In this document: positions 40,578-48,702 of the stretch, piece by piece
How positions within the stretch are numbered: position 1 is the first letter of the stretch
Layout of the letters: the number at the start of each line of letters is the position of its first letter
Assembly: GCF_001984575.1 (NCBI RefSeq)
Contig: NZ_LZNS01000001.1
Coordinates: forward strand, 7,207,012 to 7,271,011
DNA length: 64,000 nt
Source: Streptomyces sp. MP131-18
Lineage (GTDB): Bacteria > Actinomycetota > Actinomycetes > Streptomycetales > Streptomycetaceae
Direction of reading: 5' to 3'
Program-made: the position numbers and the translations under genes
The notes under the pieces: generated by a model
Told to the model about the DNA's origin: nothing
The model's database searches: none
The model's input: only the letters and a program-made list of their open reading frames with translations

Positions 40578-41807
40578 TCAGCCGCCGAACTCCTGAAGGC
40601 CCTTGAGCGCCTGGTCCAGCAGGGCCTGCCGGCCCGCCAGCTCCTGCTCCAGCTTGTCGGCCTTCGCGGTGTTGCCGGACGCCCTGGCCCGCTCCGCCTG
40701 CTCGCGCAGCCGGTCCACCGCATCCTGCAACTGGCCCGTGAGCCCCGCCGCCCGTGCCCTGGCCTCCGGATTGCTCCGGCGCCACTCGGCGTCCTCGGCT
40801 TCCGCCACCGCACGCTCCACCGCGTGCATCCGGCCCTCGATCCCCGCCCGCGCGTCGCGCGGCACGTGACCGATGGCCTCCCAGCGTTCGCCGATGGACC
40901 GCAGGGCCGCCCTGGCCGCCCGCAGGTCCGTCACGGGCAGCAGCTTCTCGGCCTCGGCGGCCAGCTGCTCCTTGCGCGCCAGATTGTCCCGCTGCTCGGC
41001 GTCCCGCTCGGCGAACGCGGAGCCGCGGGCCTGGAAGAAGACGTCCTGCGCCGCCCGGAACCGGGCCCACAGGTCCTCCTCGGCGTCCCGGTGCGCCCGG
41101 CCCGCCGCCTTCCACTCCTGCATCAGCTCGCGGTAACGGGCGGCCGTCGGACCCCAGTCCACGGAGTCGGACAGCGCCTCCGCCTCCGCGATCAGCTTCT
41201 CCTTGCGGCGCCTGGTGTCCTCGCGCTGCGCGTCCAGTGCCGCGAAATGCGACTTGCGGCGCTTGGAGAACGCGGAACGCGCCTGCGAGAACCGGTGCCA
41301 CAGCTCGTCGTCGGTCTTGCGGTCGAGCCTGGGCAGGCCCTTCCACGTGTCCACCAGGCTCCGCAGCCGCTCGCCCGCCGAACGCCACTGCTCGCTCGCG
41401 GCCAGCTCCTCGGCCTCCGCGACCAGGCCCTCCTTGGCGGACCTGGCCTCCTCGGCCTGCCGGGCCTTCGCGGCCTTCCGCTCCTCCCGGCGGGCGTCGA
41501 CGGCGGAGACCAGATCGTCCAACCGCTTGCCGAGCGCCGCCAGATCGCCCACCGCGTGGGCGGCGTCCACCTGCTCCCTCAGGTGCCCGATGGCCGTCGT
41601 CGCGTCCTTGGCGGACAGGTCGGTCGTCCGCACCCGGCGCTCCAGGAGCTCGATCTCGACGACCAGACCCTCGTATTTGCGCTCGAAATAGGCGAGCGCC
41701 TCCTCGGGGGAGCCGGCCTGCCAGGAGCCGACGGCCTTCTCGCCGTCCGCCGTCCGCACGTACACGGTCCCCGTCTCGTCAACGCGGCCCCACGGCTCGC
41801 TGCTCAC
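40578..41807 (-). CDS. DUF349 domain-containing coiled-coil protein
   Basis: A 409-aa, almost wholly helical, charged protein. An N-terminal VDETGTVYVRTADGEKAVGSWQAG strand region is followed by at least three DUF349 repeats, seen as W-K-x-G/A elements (DTWKGLPRLDRKTDDELWHRF, MQEWKAAGRAHRDAEEDLWARF, GERWEAIGHVPRDA). The domain's biochemical role is unsettled. It faces relA across the long palindrome. The ATG at 41807 starts MSSEPWGRVDE. Confidence 0.88.
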   Translation of the reverse strand: MSSEPWGRVDETGTVYVRTADGEKAVGSWQAGSPEEALAYFERKYEGLVVEIELLERRVRTTDLSAKDATTAIGHLREQVDAAHAVGDLAALGKRLDDLVSAVDARREERKAAKARQAEEARSAKEGLVAEAEELAASEQWRSAGERLRSLVDTWKGLPRLDRKTDDELWHRFSQARSAFSKRRKSHFAALDAQREDTRRRKEKLIAEAEALSDSVDWGPTAARYRELMQEWKAAGRAHRDAEEDLWARFRAAQDVFFQARGSAFAERDAEQRDNLARKEQLAAEAEKLLPVTDLRAARAALRSIGERWEAIGHVPRDARAGIEGRMHAVERAVAEAEDAEWRRSNPEARARAAGLTGQLQDAVDRLREQAERARASGNTAKADKLEQELAGRQALLDQALKGLQEFGG

Positions 41808-41992
41808 AGCGCCTCCTCGTTTGATGCGCGCGACAGGGCCTCACGCCCCCGGCACCGTCCACAGTTCTCGGCCGGTCCAACCGTTGTCTTCTCCCGCCTG
41901 ACCGGCGCAGGCACCCTACACAACGCCAACATAGGCGACAGGCCGCCCGGCTGTCCGCACCTTGCCCGGCGGAAATTGCCGCTCAGCGGGCC

Positions 41993-42856
41993 TCATTCCG
42001 CCGCCACCTCTTCCACGGTGGCCTCGTTGATGACGACGGTTGCGTGGGGTGCGGTGTTCCCGGTCGTCGGATCGGGCTGGGTGGCGCCCGTCTCCGCGAT
42101 CAGCTGCACCACGTCAAGACCTTCCGTCACCGTGCCGAAGGGCGTGTAGTCGGGCGGCAGCTGGCTGTCGTCGTAGACGATGAAGAACTGGCTGCCGCCG
42201 GAGTCGCGCCCGCTGTCGTCCTGCGGGTTGTACTGGTTGGCCATCGCCACCGTGCCGGCCGGGTAGACGCCTTCGGCCACGTCCGGGTCGTCCAGGTTCT
42301 CGTCCGGGATCGTGTAGCCGGGCCCGCCGGCCCCGGTGCCCTCCGGGTCGCCGCACTGGAGGACGAAGATGCCCTCGGGCACCAGGCGGTGGCACCTGGA
42401 GTGGTCGAAGAAGCCTTCACCGGCGAGGAAGTTGAACGAGTTGACGGTGCGCGGTGCCACCTCGGCGTCCATGGTGATCCCGATGTCGCCGCAGGTGGTC
42501 CGCAACCGCATCAGGTAGTCCGACGCGGTGTCCACGGCCATCTCCGGCTCCTCCTCCCAGGTCTGGGTCGAGGGCTCCCCTTCCGCCGGCTCCTCGCACG
42601 GGTCCTCCACGGGCGGGCTCGTCTCCTCGCCGGGGTCCGCGGTCGCCTCGTCGTCCGCGGCCTGCTGCGAGCCCTCGTCGTCGCCCCCGCTCAGCACTGC
42701 CCACGCCGTCCCGCCCCCGGCGAGGAGGGCCACGAGCAGGGCGACGAGCAGAACCTGGCGACGGCGTCCCCGCCGTGCCCGGTTCGCCCGCCGCTGCTGC
42801 TGCCGTTCGAACTTCGCCCGCGCGAGCTGCCTGCGGCGCTGCTCCTTGCTGACCAC
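41993..42856 (-). CDS. membrane-anchored cyclophilin-type peptidyl-prolyl isomerase
   Basis: A 287-aa protein. An Arg/Gln-rich cytoplasmic N-terminus (RRRQLARAKFERQQQRR) is followed by one helix (VLLVALLVALLAGGGTAWAVL), an acidic Pro/Thr linker and an outside cyclophilin domain with TVNSFNFLAGEGFFDHSRCHRL, GGSQFFIVYDD and TPFGTVTEGLDVV. It should help fold exported proteins. The GTG at 42856 has GGGAG just upstream. A downstream palindrome is absent; 185 bases separate it from the DUF349 gene on the same strand. Confidence 0.92.
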   Translation of the reverse strand: MVSKEQRRRQLARAKFERQQQRRANRARRGRRRQVLLVALLVALLAGGGTAWAVLSGGDDEGSQQAADDEATADPGEETSPPVEDPCEEPAEGEPSTQTWEEEPEMAVDTASDYLMRLRTTCGDIGITMDAEVAPRTVNSFNFLAGEGFFDHSRCHRLVPEGIFVLQCGDPEGTGAGGPGYTIPDENLDDPDVAEGVYPAGTVAMANQYNPQDDSGRDSGGSQFFIVYDDSQLPPDYTPFGTVTEGLDVVQLIAETGATQPDPTTGNTAPHATVVINEATVEEVAAE

Positions 42857-42997
42857 CGAGCTCTCCCTTGTCTCGACTGTCCCGACGTTGCTATCGACCA
42901 GCCCCGTGGCGTCACCGTATACGGGTTCGCCCGCCCTGCACCGCCGCCGGTAGGCTCTTGCACAAGCCGCATCCGCCACGACGACCGAAGGACGACC

Positions 42998-43711
42998 TTG
43001 CTCATCGCTGGCTTTCCTGCCGGGGCCTGGGGGACCAACTGCTATCTGGTCGCGCCCGCGGCCGGCGAGGAATGCGTGATCATCGATCCGGGGCACCGGG
43101 CCGCGCCCGGCGTCGAGGAGACGATCGCCAAGCACCGGCTGAAGCCGGTCGCGGTCATTCTCACCCACGGCCACATCGACCACGTGGCCTCGGTCGTGCC
43201 CGTCTGCGGGGCCAGGGGCGTGCCCGCCTGGATTCACCCGTCGGACCGCTTCATGCTCACCGACCCGGAGAAGGCCCTCGGCGCCAAGCTCGGGGCCCCG
43301 CTGCTCGGCGAGCTGACCCTCGGCGAGCCCGACGACCTGCGTGAGCTGAGCGACGGCGCCGCGCTGTCGCTGGCGGGTCTGGAGTTCTCCGTCGCGCACG
43401 CGCCGGGCCATACCAAGGGGTCGGTGACCTTCCGGCTGCCCGAGCAGGCCGACGTTCCGCCGGTGCTGTTCTCGGGCGACCTGCTGTTCGCCGGCTCCAT
43501 CGGACGCACCGATCTGCCCGGCGGGGACCACGCCGAGATCCTGCGGTCGCTGGCCCGTGTCTGCCTGCCGCTGACGGACTCGACCGTGGTGCTCTCCGGG
43601 CACGGCCCGCAGACCACCATCGGCCGCGAGCGCGCCACCAACCCGTTTCTGCGGGAGACGGCCGCCGGCCACGGAGCCGCCGACGCCGCGGCCCCGCGAC
43701 CAGGAATGTGA
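42998..43711 (+). CDS. metallo-beta-lactamase-fold hydrolase (glyoxalase II-like)
   Basis: A 237-aa hydrolase. The zinc motif THGHIDH is complete, with GTNCYLVAP, HAPGHTKGSV (third His), LFSGDLLFAGSIGRTD (bridging Asp) and LSGHGPQTTI (last His). These are features of hydroxyacylglutathione hydrolase-like enzymes, though Streptomyces lacks glutathione, so another thioester (for example a mycothiol adduct) is likely. The TTG at 42998 has GAAGGAC upstream. The gene is divergent from the cyclophilin and runs into hisS. Confidence 0.9.
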   Translation: MLIAGFPAGAWGTNCYLVAPAAGEECVIIDPGHRAAPGVEETIAKHRLKPVAVILTHGHIDHVASVVPVCGARGVPAWIHPSDRFMLTDPEKALGAKLGAPLLGELTLGEPDDLRELSDGAALSLAGLEFSVAHAPGHTKGSVTFRLPEQADVPPVLFSGDLLFAGSIGRTDLPGGDHAEILRSLARVCLPLTDSTVVLSGHGPQTTIGRERATNPFLRETAAGHGAADAAAPRPGM

Positions 43712-43722
43712 AGACTCTTCCC

Positions 43723-44985
43723 GTGAGCACCTTTTCCGCCCCCAAGGGCACCTACGACCTGCTGCCGCCCGACTCCGCCGCCTTCCTCGCCGTGCGCGAG
43801 GCCCTCGCCGCGCCGCTGCGCGGCGCGGGCTACGGCTACGTCGAGACGCCCGGCTTCGAGCACGTCGAGCTGTTCTCCCGCGGTGTCGGCGAGTCCACCG
43901 ACATCGTGACCAAGGAGATGTACACGCTCACCACCAAGGGCGGCACGCGCCTGGCGCTGCGCCCCGAGGGCACCGCGTCCGTGCTGCGCGCCGCGCTCCA
44001 GGCGAGCCTGCACCGCGCGGGCAGCCTGCCCGTCAAGCTCTGGTACTCGGGTACCTACTACCGGTACGAGCGCCCGCAGGCGGGCCGTTACCGCCACTTC
44101 TCGCAGATCGGTGCCGAGGCCATCGGCACCGAGGACCCCGCCCTCGACGCCGAGCTGATCATCCTCGCCGCCGACGCCTACCGTTCGCTCGGCCTGACAG
44201 GTGTGCGGCTGCTGCTCAACTCGCTGGGGGACAGGGAGTGCCGGCCCGCCTACCGGGCCGCACTCCAGGAGTTCCTGCGCGGGCTCGACCTGGACGAGGA
44301 CACCCGGGCGCGCATCGAGATCAATCCGCTGCGCGTCCTCGACGACAAGCGCGAGAGCGTGCGGCGCCAGCTTGCCGGTGCGCCCGCGATGAGCGACCAC
44401 CTGTGCCAGGCGTGCAAGGAGTACCACGAGCAGGTCCGCGATCTGATCAGCGGTGCGGGTGTCGCCTTCACGGACGATGAGCGGCTCGTGCGCGGTCTGG
44501 ATTACTACACCCGCACTACGTTCGAATTTGTCCACGACGGGCTCGGCTCCCAGTCCGCGGTCGGCGGCGGCGGGCGGTACGACGGCCTCTCCGAAATGCT
44601 CGGCGGCCCGGCGCTGCCCTCGGTCGGCTGGGCCGTCGGCGTGGACCGTACGCTGCTGGCGCTGCGCGCCGAGGGCGTCGTCCAGGACCTGCCCTCGCCC
44701 ACGGACGTCTTCGCCGTCCCGCTGGGCGACGAGGCCCGCAGGGAGCTGTTCGCCATGGTCACGGCCCTGCGCAGGGCGGGTGTCGCGGCCGACTTCGCCT
44801 ACGGCGGCCGCGGGGTGAAGTCGGCGATGAAATCGGCCAACCGCAGCGGTGCCAGGTACGCCGTGGTGGCGGGTGACCGTGACCTCGCCGAGGGCGTGGT
44901 CCAGGTCAAGGACCTCGGCAGCGGCGAGCAGTCGCCGGTGCCGCTGACGGCCGTGGTCGACGATCTGCGCCGTCGGCTGGCCTGA
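43723..44985 (+). CDS. hisS: histidyl-tRNA synthetase
   Basis: A 420-aa class II synthetase. It opens with STFSAPKGTYDLLPPDS and has GVGESTDIVTKEMY, LRPEGTASVLRA (motif 2 region), RYERPQAGRYRHFSQIGAE, the histidine motif RGLDYYTRTTFEF and a C-terminal anticodon domain. The GTG at 43723 was chosen because the family starts at M-S-T-F; an in-frame GTG at 43708, overlapping the previous stop, would add five residues. It is probably cotranscribed with the hydrolase upstream. Confidence 0.95.
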   Translation: MSTFSAPKGTYDLLPPDSAAFLAVREALAAPLRGAGYGYVETPGFEHVELFSRGVGESTDIVTKEMYTLTTKGGTRLALRPEGTASVLRAALQASLHRAGSLPVKLWYSGTYYRYERPQAGRYRHFSQIGAEAIGTEDPALDAELIILAADAYRSLGLTGVRLLLNSLGDRECRPAYRAALQEFLRGLDLDEDTRARIEINPLRVLDDKRESVRRQLAGAPAMSDHLCQACKEYHEQVRDLISGAGVAFTDDERLVRGLDYYTRTTFEFVHDGLGSQSAVGGGGRYDGLSEMLGGPALPSVGWAVGVDRTLLALRAEGVVQDLPSPTDVFAVPLGDEARRELFAMVTALRRAGVAADFAYGGRGVKSAMKSANRSGARYAVVAGDRDLAEGVVQVKDLGSGEQSPVPLTAVVDDLRRRLA

Positions 44986-45041
44986 GCGGCGGGGTCCTGG
45001 TTGACATCAGCGCGACGTGAGCGTTGTGTCACTCCTGCAGA

Positions 45042-45719
45042 ATGGACAGCCGGACCCTGACGGAGCGGATTGGCGAGATGGCAGCATCGGCGGTGGACGT
45101 GGCCCGCACGGACGGCGGGCCCGTGGCCCATGGCGGGCGGCAGGTCGTGGGGGCCGGGCGCGCCTTCGCGCTGACCCTGGTGGTCACCGGCTTCGCCGGG
45201 CTGCTGGCCTCGTGGGTCATCGTGCTCGACAAGTTCCACCTGCTCGAGGACCCGGACTTCACGCCCGCGTGCAGTCTCAACCCGGTCGTCTCCTGCGGCA
45301 ACATTATGGAGAGCGAGCAGGCGGAGGTCTTCGGCTTCCCCAATCCGATGCTCGGCATGGTGGCCTACGGCGTGGTGATCGCGGTCGGCATGGGTCTGCT
45401 GGCCGGGGCGGCCTACCGGCGCTGGTTCTGGCTGGGCCTCCAGGCCGGCACGCTGTTCGGTGTCGGCTTCTGCACCTGGCTCCAGTACCAGTCGCTGTAC
45501 GAGATCAATGCGCTGTGCCTGTGGTGCTGCCTCGCCTGGGCGGCGACGATCGTCATGTTCTGGTACACGACGCTGCACAACGTGCGGAACGGTATCCTGC
45601 CCGCGCCCGAGGGCGTGCGCCGGACGATGGCCGAGTTCCACTGGCTGATCCCCGCGGTGCACATGGGGATCATCGGCATGCTGATCCTCACGCGCTGGTG
45701 GGACTTCTGGACCAGCTGA
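45042..45719 (+). CDS. VKOR-family (vitamin K epoxide reductase-like) membrane oxidoreductase
   Basis: A 225-aa membrane protein with about five helices. It carries the two redox Cys pairs of bacterial VKOR: a loop pair in ACSLNPVVSCGNIM and the CLWC quinone-facing pair in NALCLWCCLAW. Bacterial VKOR replaces DsbB, re-oxidising a DsbA-type enzyme with menaquinone. TTGACA at 45001-45006 with a poor -10 lies just upstream. The ATG at 45042 would be nearly leaderless; ATG 45078, with a GGCGAG before it, is the alternative start (213 aa). Confidence 0.88.
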   Translation: MDSRTLTERIGEMAASAVDVARTDGGPVAHGGRQVVGAGRAFALTLVVTGFAGLLASWVIVLDKFHLLEDPDFTPACSLNPVVSCGNIMESEQAEVFGFPNPMLGMVAYGVVIAVGMGLLAGAAYRRWFWLGLQAGTLFGVGFCTWLQYQSLYEINALCLWCCLAWAATIVMFWYTTLHNVRNGILPAPEGVRRTMAEFHWLIPAVHMGIIGMLILTRWWDFWTS

Positions 45720-45751
45720 CCTGCCCGGGCCACGCTGTCGGTGGGGTGGCT

Positions 45752-45757
45752 TAGGGT
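45752..45757 (+). promoter_or_regulatory. -10-like TAGGGT for a leaderless rarA transcript
   Basis: TAGGGT ends 6 bases before the GTG of rarA, and there is no ribosome-binding site in between. Confidence 0.4.
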
Positions 45758-45763
45758 CGTGGC

Positions 45764-47128
45764 GTGGAGCCCGATCTGTTCACTGCCGCCGCCGATGAGC
45801 GCGCGGAGAAGGACCCGTCCGCCCGGCCGCTGGCCGTTCGGATGCGCCCGCGCACCCTGGACGACGTCGTGGGCCAGCAGCACCTGCTGCGGCCCGGGGC
45901 GCCGCTGCGCCGCCTGGTGGGCGAGGGCGGCGGCGGTCCGGCCGGCCCGTCCTCGGTGATCCTGTGGGGGCCGCCGGGCACCGGCAAGACCACCCTGGCC
46001 TACGTGGTGAGCCAGGCCACCGATAAGCGCTTCGTCGAGCTGTCGGCGATCACCGCGGGGGTCAAGGAGGTGCGTGCCGTCATCGACGGGGCGCGGCGCT
46101 CCTCGGGGGCGTTCGGCAAGGACACGGTCCTCTTCCTCGACGAGATCCACCGGTTCAGCAAGGCACAGCAGGACTCCCTGCTGCCCGCCGTGGAAAACCG
46201 GTGGGTCACCCTGATCGCCGCCACCACGGAGAATCCGCACTTCTCGGTGATCTCGCCGCTGCTGTCCCGGTCCCTGCTGCTGACGCTCGAGCCGCTGACC
46301 GAGGACGATCTGCGAGGGCTGCTGCGCCGCGCGGTGGCCGAGGAGCAGGGGCTCGCGGGTGCGGTCGCGGTGCCGGACGACACGGAGGAGCACCTGCTCC
46401 GCATCGCCGGTGGGGATGCGCGGCGCGCCCTGACGGCGCTCGAGGCCGGTGCGGGGGCCGCCCTGGCCAAGGGTGAGGCGGAAATCACCCTGAGCACGCT
46501 CGAGGAAGCGGTGGACCGCGCGGCGGTGCGGTACGACAAGGACGGCGATCAGCACTACGACGTGGCGAGTGCCTTCATCAAGTCGATCCGCGGCTCGGAC
46601 GTGGACGCGGCGCTCCACTACCTCGCGCGCATGGTCGAGGCGGGCGAGGACCCCCGTTTCATCGCCAGGCGGCTGATGATTTCGGCCAGTGAGGACATCG
46701 GCATGGCCGACCCGACCGCGCTGCCGACGGCCGTGGCCGCCGCGCAGGCGGTGGCGATGATCGGTTTCCCCGAGGCCGCCATCACCCTCAGCCACGCGAC
46801 CATCGCGCTGGCTCTCGCCCCCAAGTCCAATGCCGCGGTCGTCGCCATCGGCGAGGCGCAGGCGGACATCAGGGCCGGTCTCGCGGGCCCGGTCCCCGGC
46901 CATCTGCGGGACAGCCACTACCAGGGCGCCAAGCGTCTCGGCCACGGCGCGGGCTACCAGTACCCGCACGATCTGCCGGGCGGTATCGCGGCCCAGCAGT
47001 ACGCCCCCGACGCCGTGGACGGGAAGCGGTACTACCGGCCCACCGGGCACGGGGCGGAAAGCCGGTACGCGGAGGTGCTGGAGCGGGTCAGGAGGCGGCT
47101 GGGGGACGGCCGTGAGTCGCGCGGCTGA
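45764..47128 (+). CDS. rarA: replication-associated recombination protein RarA (MgsA/WRNIP1 family AAA+ ATPase)
   Basis: A 454-aa AAA+ protein acting at stalled forks. It has RPRTLDDVVGQQHLL, Walker A GPPGTGKTT, Walker B LFLDEIHRF, sensor 1 ATTENPHF, DVASAFIKSIRGSDVDAALHYLARM and the tetramerisation domain with HYQGAKRLGHG-like SHYQGAKRLGHGAGYQYPHD. The length is typical. The 3' end forms a stem with the intergenic bases to the convergent DUF2470 gene. Confidence 0.94.
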   Translation: MEPDLFTAAADERAEKDPSARPLAVRMRPRTLDDVVGQQHLLRPGAPLRRLVGEGGGGPAGPSSVILWGPPGTGKTTLAYVVSQATDKRFVELSAITAGVKEVRAVIDGARRSSGAFGKDTVLFLDEIHRFSKAQQDSLLPAVENRWVTLIAATTENPHFSVISPLLSRSLLLTLEPLTEDDLRGLLRRAVAEEQGLAGAVAVPDDTEEHLLRIAGGDARRALTALEAGAGAALAKGEAEITLSTLEEAVDRAAVRYDKDGDQHYDVASAFIKSIRGSDVDAALHYLARMVEAGEDPRFIARRLMISASEDIGMADPTALPTAVAAAQAVAMIGFPEAAITLSHATIALALAPKSNAAVVAIGEAQADIRAGLAGPVPGHLRDSHYQGAKRLGHGAGYQYPHDLPGGIAAQQYAPDAVDGKRYYRPTGHGAESRYAEVLERVRRRLGDGRESRG

Positions 47129-47137
47129 CGGCCGTCC
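47104..47137. terminator. hairpin overlapping the rarA stop, convergent genes
   Basis: A 10-bp perfect stem (47104-47113 with 47128-47137) and a 14-nt loop. The stop codons of rarA (47128) and the DUF2470 gene (47145) are 16 bases apart. Confidence 0.45.
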
Positions 47138-47144
47138 GCCGGGC

Positions 47145-48035
47145 TCACGCGCCTGCCGCTTCGAACAGCTGGCGCATCGCCCGCCGCAGTTGGGTGAGGT
47201 CCCGCACCGGCTCGGGGAATTCGAAACGCGCGTCGAAGCACGCCTCGCCGGCGCGGAAGCGTACTCGCAGCCCGAAGCGGTCGAGGCCGAGCGGTGTCAC
47301 CGCCTCCCAGGGGACGGCGCGCCCGCCCGCGGCCGGCCACGCCATGCCGCAGTCGGCCGGGCCCCGGCCCAGCAGCGTGCACAGGGAGCGCAGTTGGGTC
47401 TCGTGGGCGGCGGCGAGGTGCTGAAGCAGCTCGGCCTCGTGCCGGGCCAGCGGGTCGGGCGCGGCCTCGGCAAACTCGTCCGGCTCCACGTGGCAGGCGC
47501 CCCAGAAGTCGTCGGTGAACGCCTCGCCCACCTCCAGGCGCAGCACCGGGTCGGTGTCCTCGTGTTCCGCGCCGCCCGGCCGCAGTCCCGGCAGGGCGTC
47601 CAGGGCGGGGTACCGTTCGGCCAGCAGGCCGATCGCCGTGGCCCGTTCCGCGCCCCGCGCGGTGGTCAGCCAGCCGGCCACCCAGCCGCGTCCCCGGATG
47701 CGGTGGGGCACGGCGACGGGTGCGACGTCCGTGAGTTCGATCACGGCCGTCAGCTCATCGGCCAGCGCGTGGGCGGCGATCCGCGCGGCCGGCGAGCCGG
47801 AGACGGCCAGCAGATACACGTCTCCCGAGGGCGCGACGACGCGGAAGTCGAGCGCCCAGGCGCCGGGTTCCTCCTGGTCGGCGCCGGGAATCGCCAGGGT
47901 GGCGGAGGCGTTGGACGCGAGCAGGGTGCGCACCCGCTCGGCGGCGGTCGGCTGCCCGGCTTCCTCGTCGGGGCACGGAGGGCCCTTGTGATCACGGTGT
48001 CCTGTTCCGGGCGCTGGGCTCCCAGGTCGAATCAT
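47145..48035 (-). CDS. DUF2470-domain protein, putative haem/iron-related
   Basis: A 296-aa protein. An N-terminal split-barrel region (ERVRTLLASNASATLAIPG, VYLLAVSGSPAAR) resembles the pyridoxamine-oxidase-like fold of HugZ/HutZ haem-utilisation proteins. The C-terminal DUF2470 domain (residues about 205-290, LLQHLAAAHETQLRSL to the end) is the segment that in relatives contacts haem. ATG 48035 was chosen because GAGGAG sits 5 bases upstream; GTG 48041 would overlap it. An iron-box operator lies 15-33 bases before the start, so expression should rise when iron is scarce. Confidence 0.82.
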   Translation of the reverse strand: MIRPGSPAPGTGHRDHKGPPCPDEEAGQPTAAERVRTLLASNASATLAIPGADQEEPGAWALDFRVVAPSGDVYLLAVSGSPAARIAAHALADELTAVIELTDVAPVAVPHRIRGRGWVAGWLTTARGAERATAIGLLAERYPALDALPGLRPGGAEHEDTDPVLRLEVGEAFTDDFWGACHVEPDEFAEAAPDPLARHEAELLQHLAAAHETQLRSLCTLLGRGPADCGMAWPAAGGRAVPWEAVTPLGLDRFGLRVRFRAGEACFDARFEFPEPVRDLTQLRRAMRQLFEAAGA

Positions 48036-48049
48036 GCGCACTCCTCAGC

Positions 48050-48068
48050 TAAGGTAAGGCTCACCTAA
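48050..48068. promoter_or_regulatory. DmdR/IdeR-type iron box
   Basis: TAAGGTAAGGCTCACCTAA fits the actinobacterial iron-box consensus TWAGGTWAGSCTWACCTWA at 18 of 19 positions. It lies in the 55-bp gap between the divergent DUF2470 gene and rpsD, within the promoter area of both. In family knowledge, iron-loaded DmdR1/IdeR binds such sites and represses iron-uptake genes. Confidence 0.85.
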
Positions 48069-48090
48069 CTTACATGGAGGTCTGTTCCAC

Positions 48091-48702
48091 GTGAACCAGT
48101 CGCGTCCCAAGGTCAAGAAGTCGCGCGCACTCGGCATCGCGCTCACCCCGAAGGCCGTCAAGTACTTCGAGAAGCGCCCCTACCCGCCGGGCGAACACGG
48201 GCGCGGCCGAAAGCAGACCAGTGACTACAAAGTCCGTCTGCTGGAGAAGCAGCGCCTGCGCGCCCAGTACGACATCAGCGAGCGCCAGATGGTCCGCGCC
48301 TACGAGCGTGCCCGCAAGGTCGAGAGCAAGACCGGCGAGGCGCTCATCATCGAGCTCGAACGCCGCCTGGACGCCCTGGTGCTGCGCTCGGGGCTGGCCC
48401 GCACGATCTACCAGGCACGCCAGATGGTCGTGCACGGCCACATCGCGGTCAACGACCGCAAGGTGGACAAGCCGTCCTTCCGCGTCCGCCCCGACGACAT
48501 CGTCTCCGTTCGCGAACGCAGCCGCGTCAAGCACCCGTTCCTCGTGGCCAGGGAGGGCGGCTACGCGGGCGACGGCGAGACGCCGCGCTACCTCCAGGTC
48601 AACCTCGAAGCTCTGGCGTTCCGCCTCGACCGCGACCCCAACCGCCGCGAGATCCCGGTCATCTGCGACGAGCAGCTGGTCGTCGAGTACTACGCACGCT
48701 GA
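48091..48702 (+). CDS. rpsD: 30S ribosomal protein S4
   Basis: A 203-aa S4. It has the PGEHGRGRKQTSDYKVRLLEKQRLR block, ELERRLDALVLRSGLARTIYQARQMVVHGHI (S4 RNA-binding domain), and ends at VVEYYAR. The N-terminus lacks the four-Cys zinc motif, so this is the zinc-free form. S4 initiates 30S assembly. It stands alone rather than in the rpoA cluster, which is normal for Streptomyces. The GTG at 48091 has GGAGG at 48075-48079. The promoter must lie in the 55-bp gap containing the iron box. The stop overlaps the convergent NB-ARC gene by 13 bases. Confidence 0.95.
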   Translation: MNQSRPKVKKSRALGIALTPKAVKYFEKRPYPPGEHGRGRKQTSDYKVRLLEKQRLRAQYDISERQMVRAYERARKVESKTGEALIIELERRLDALVLRSGLARTIYQARQMVVHGHIAVNDRKVDKPSFRVRPDDIVSVRERSRVKHPFLVAREGGYAGDGETPRYLQVNLEALAFRLDRDPNRREIPVICDEQLVVEYYAR

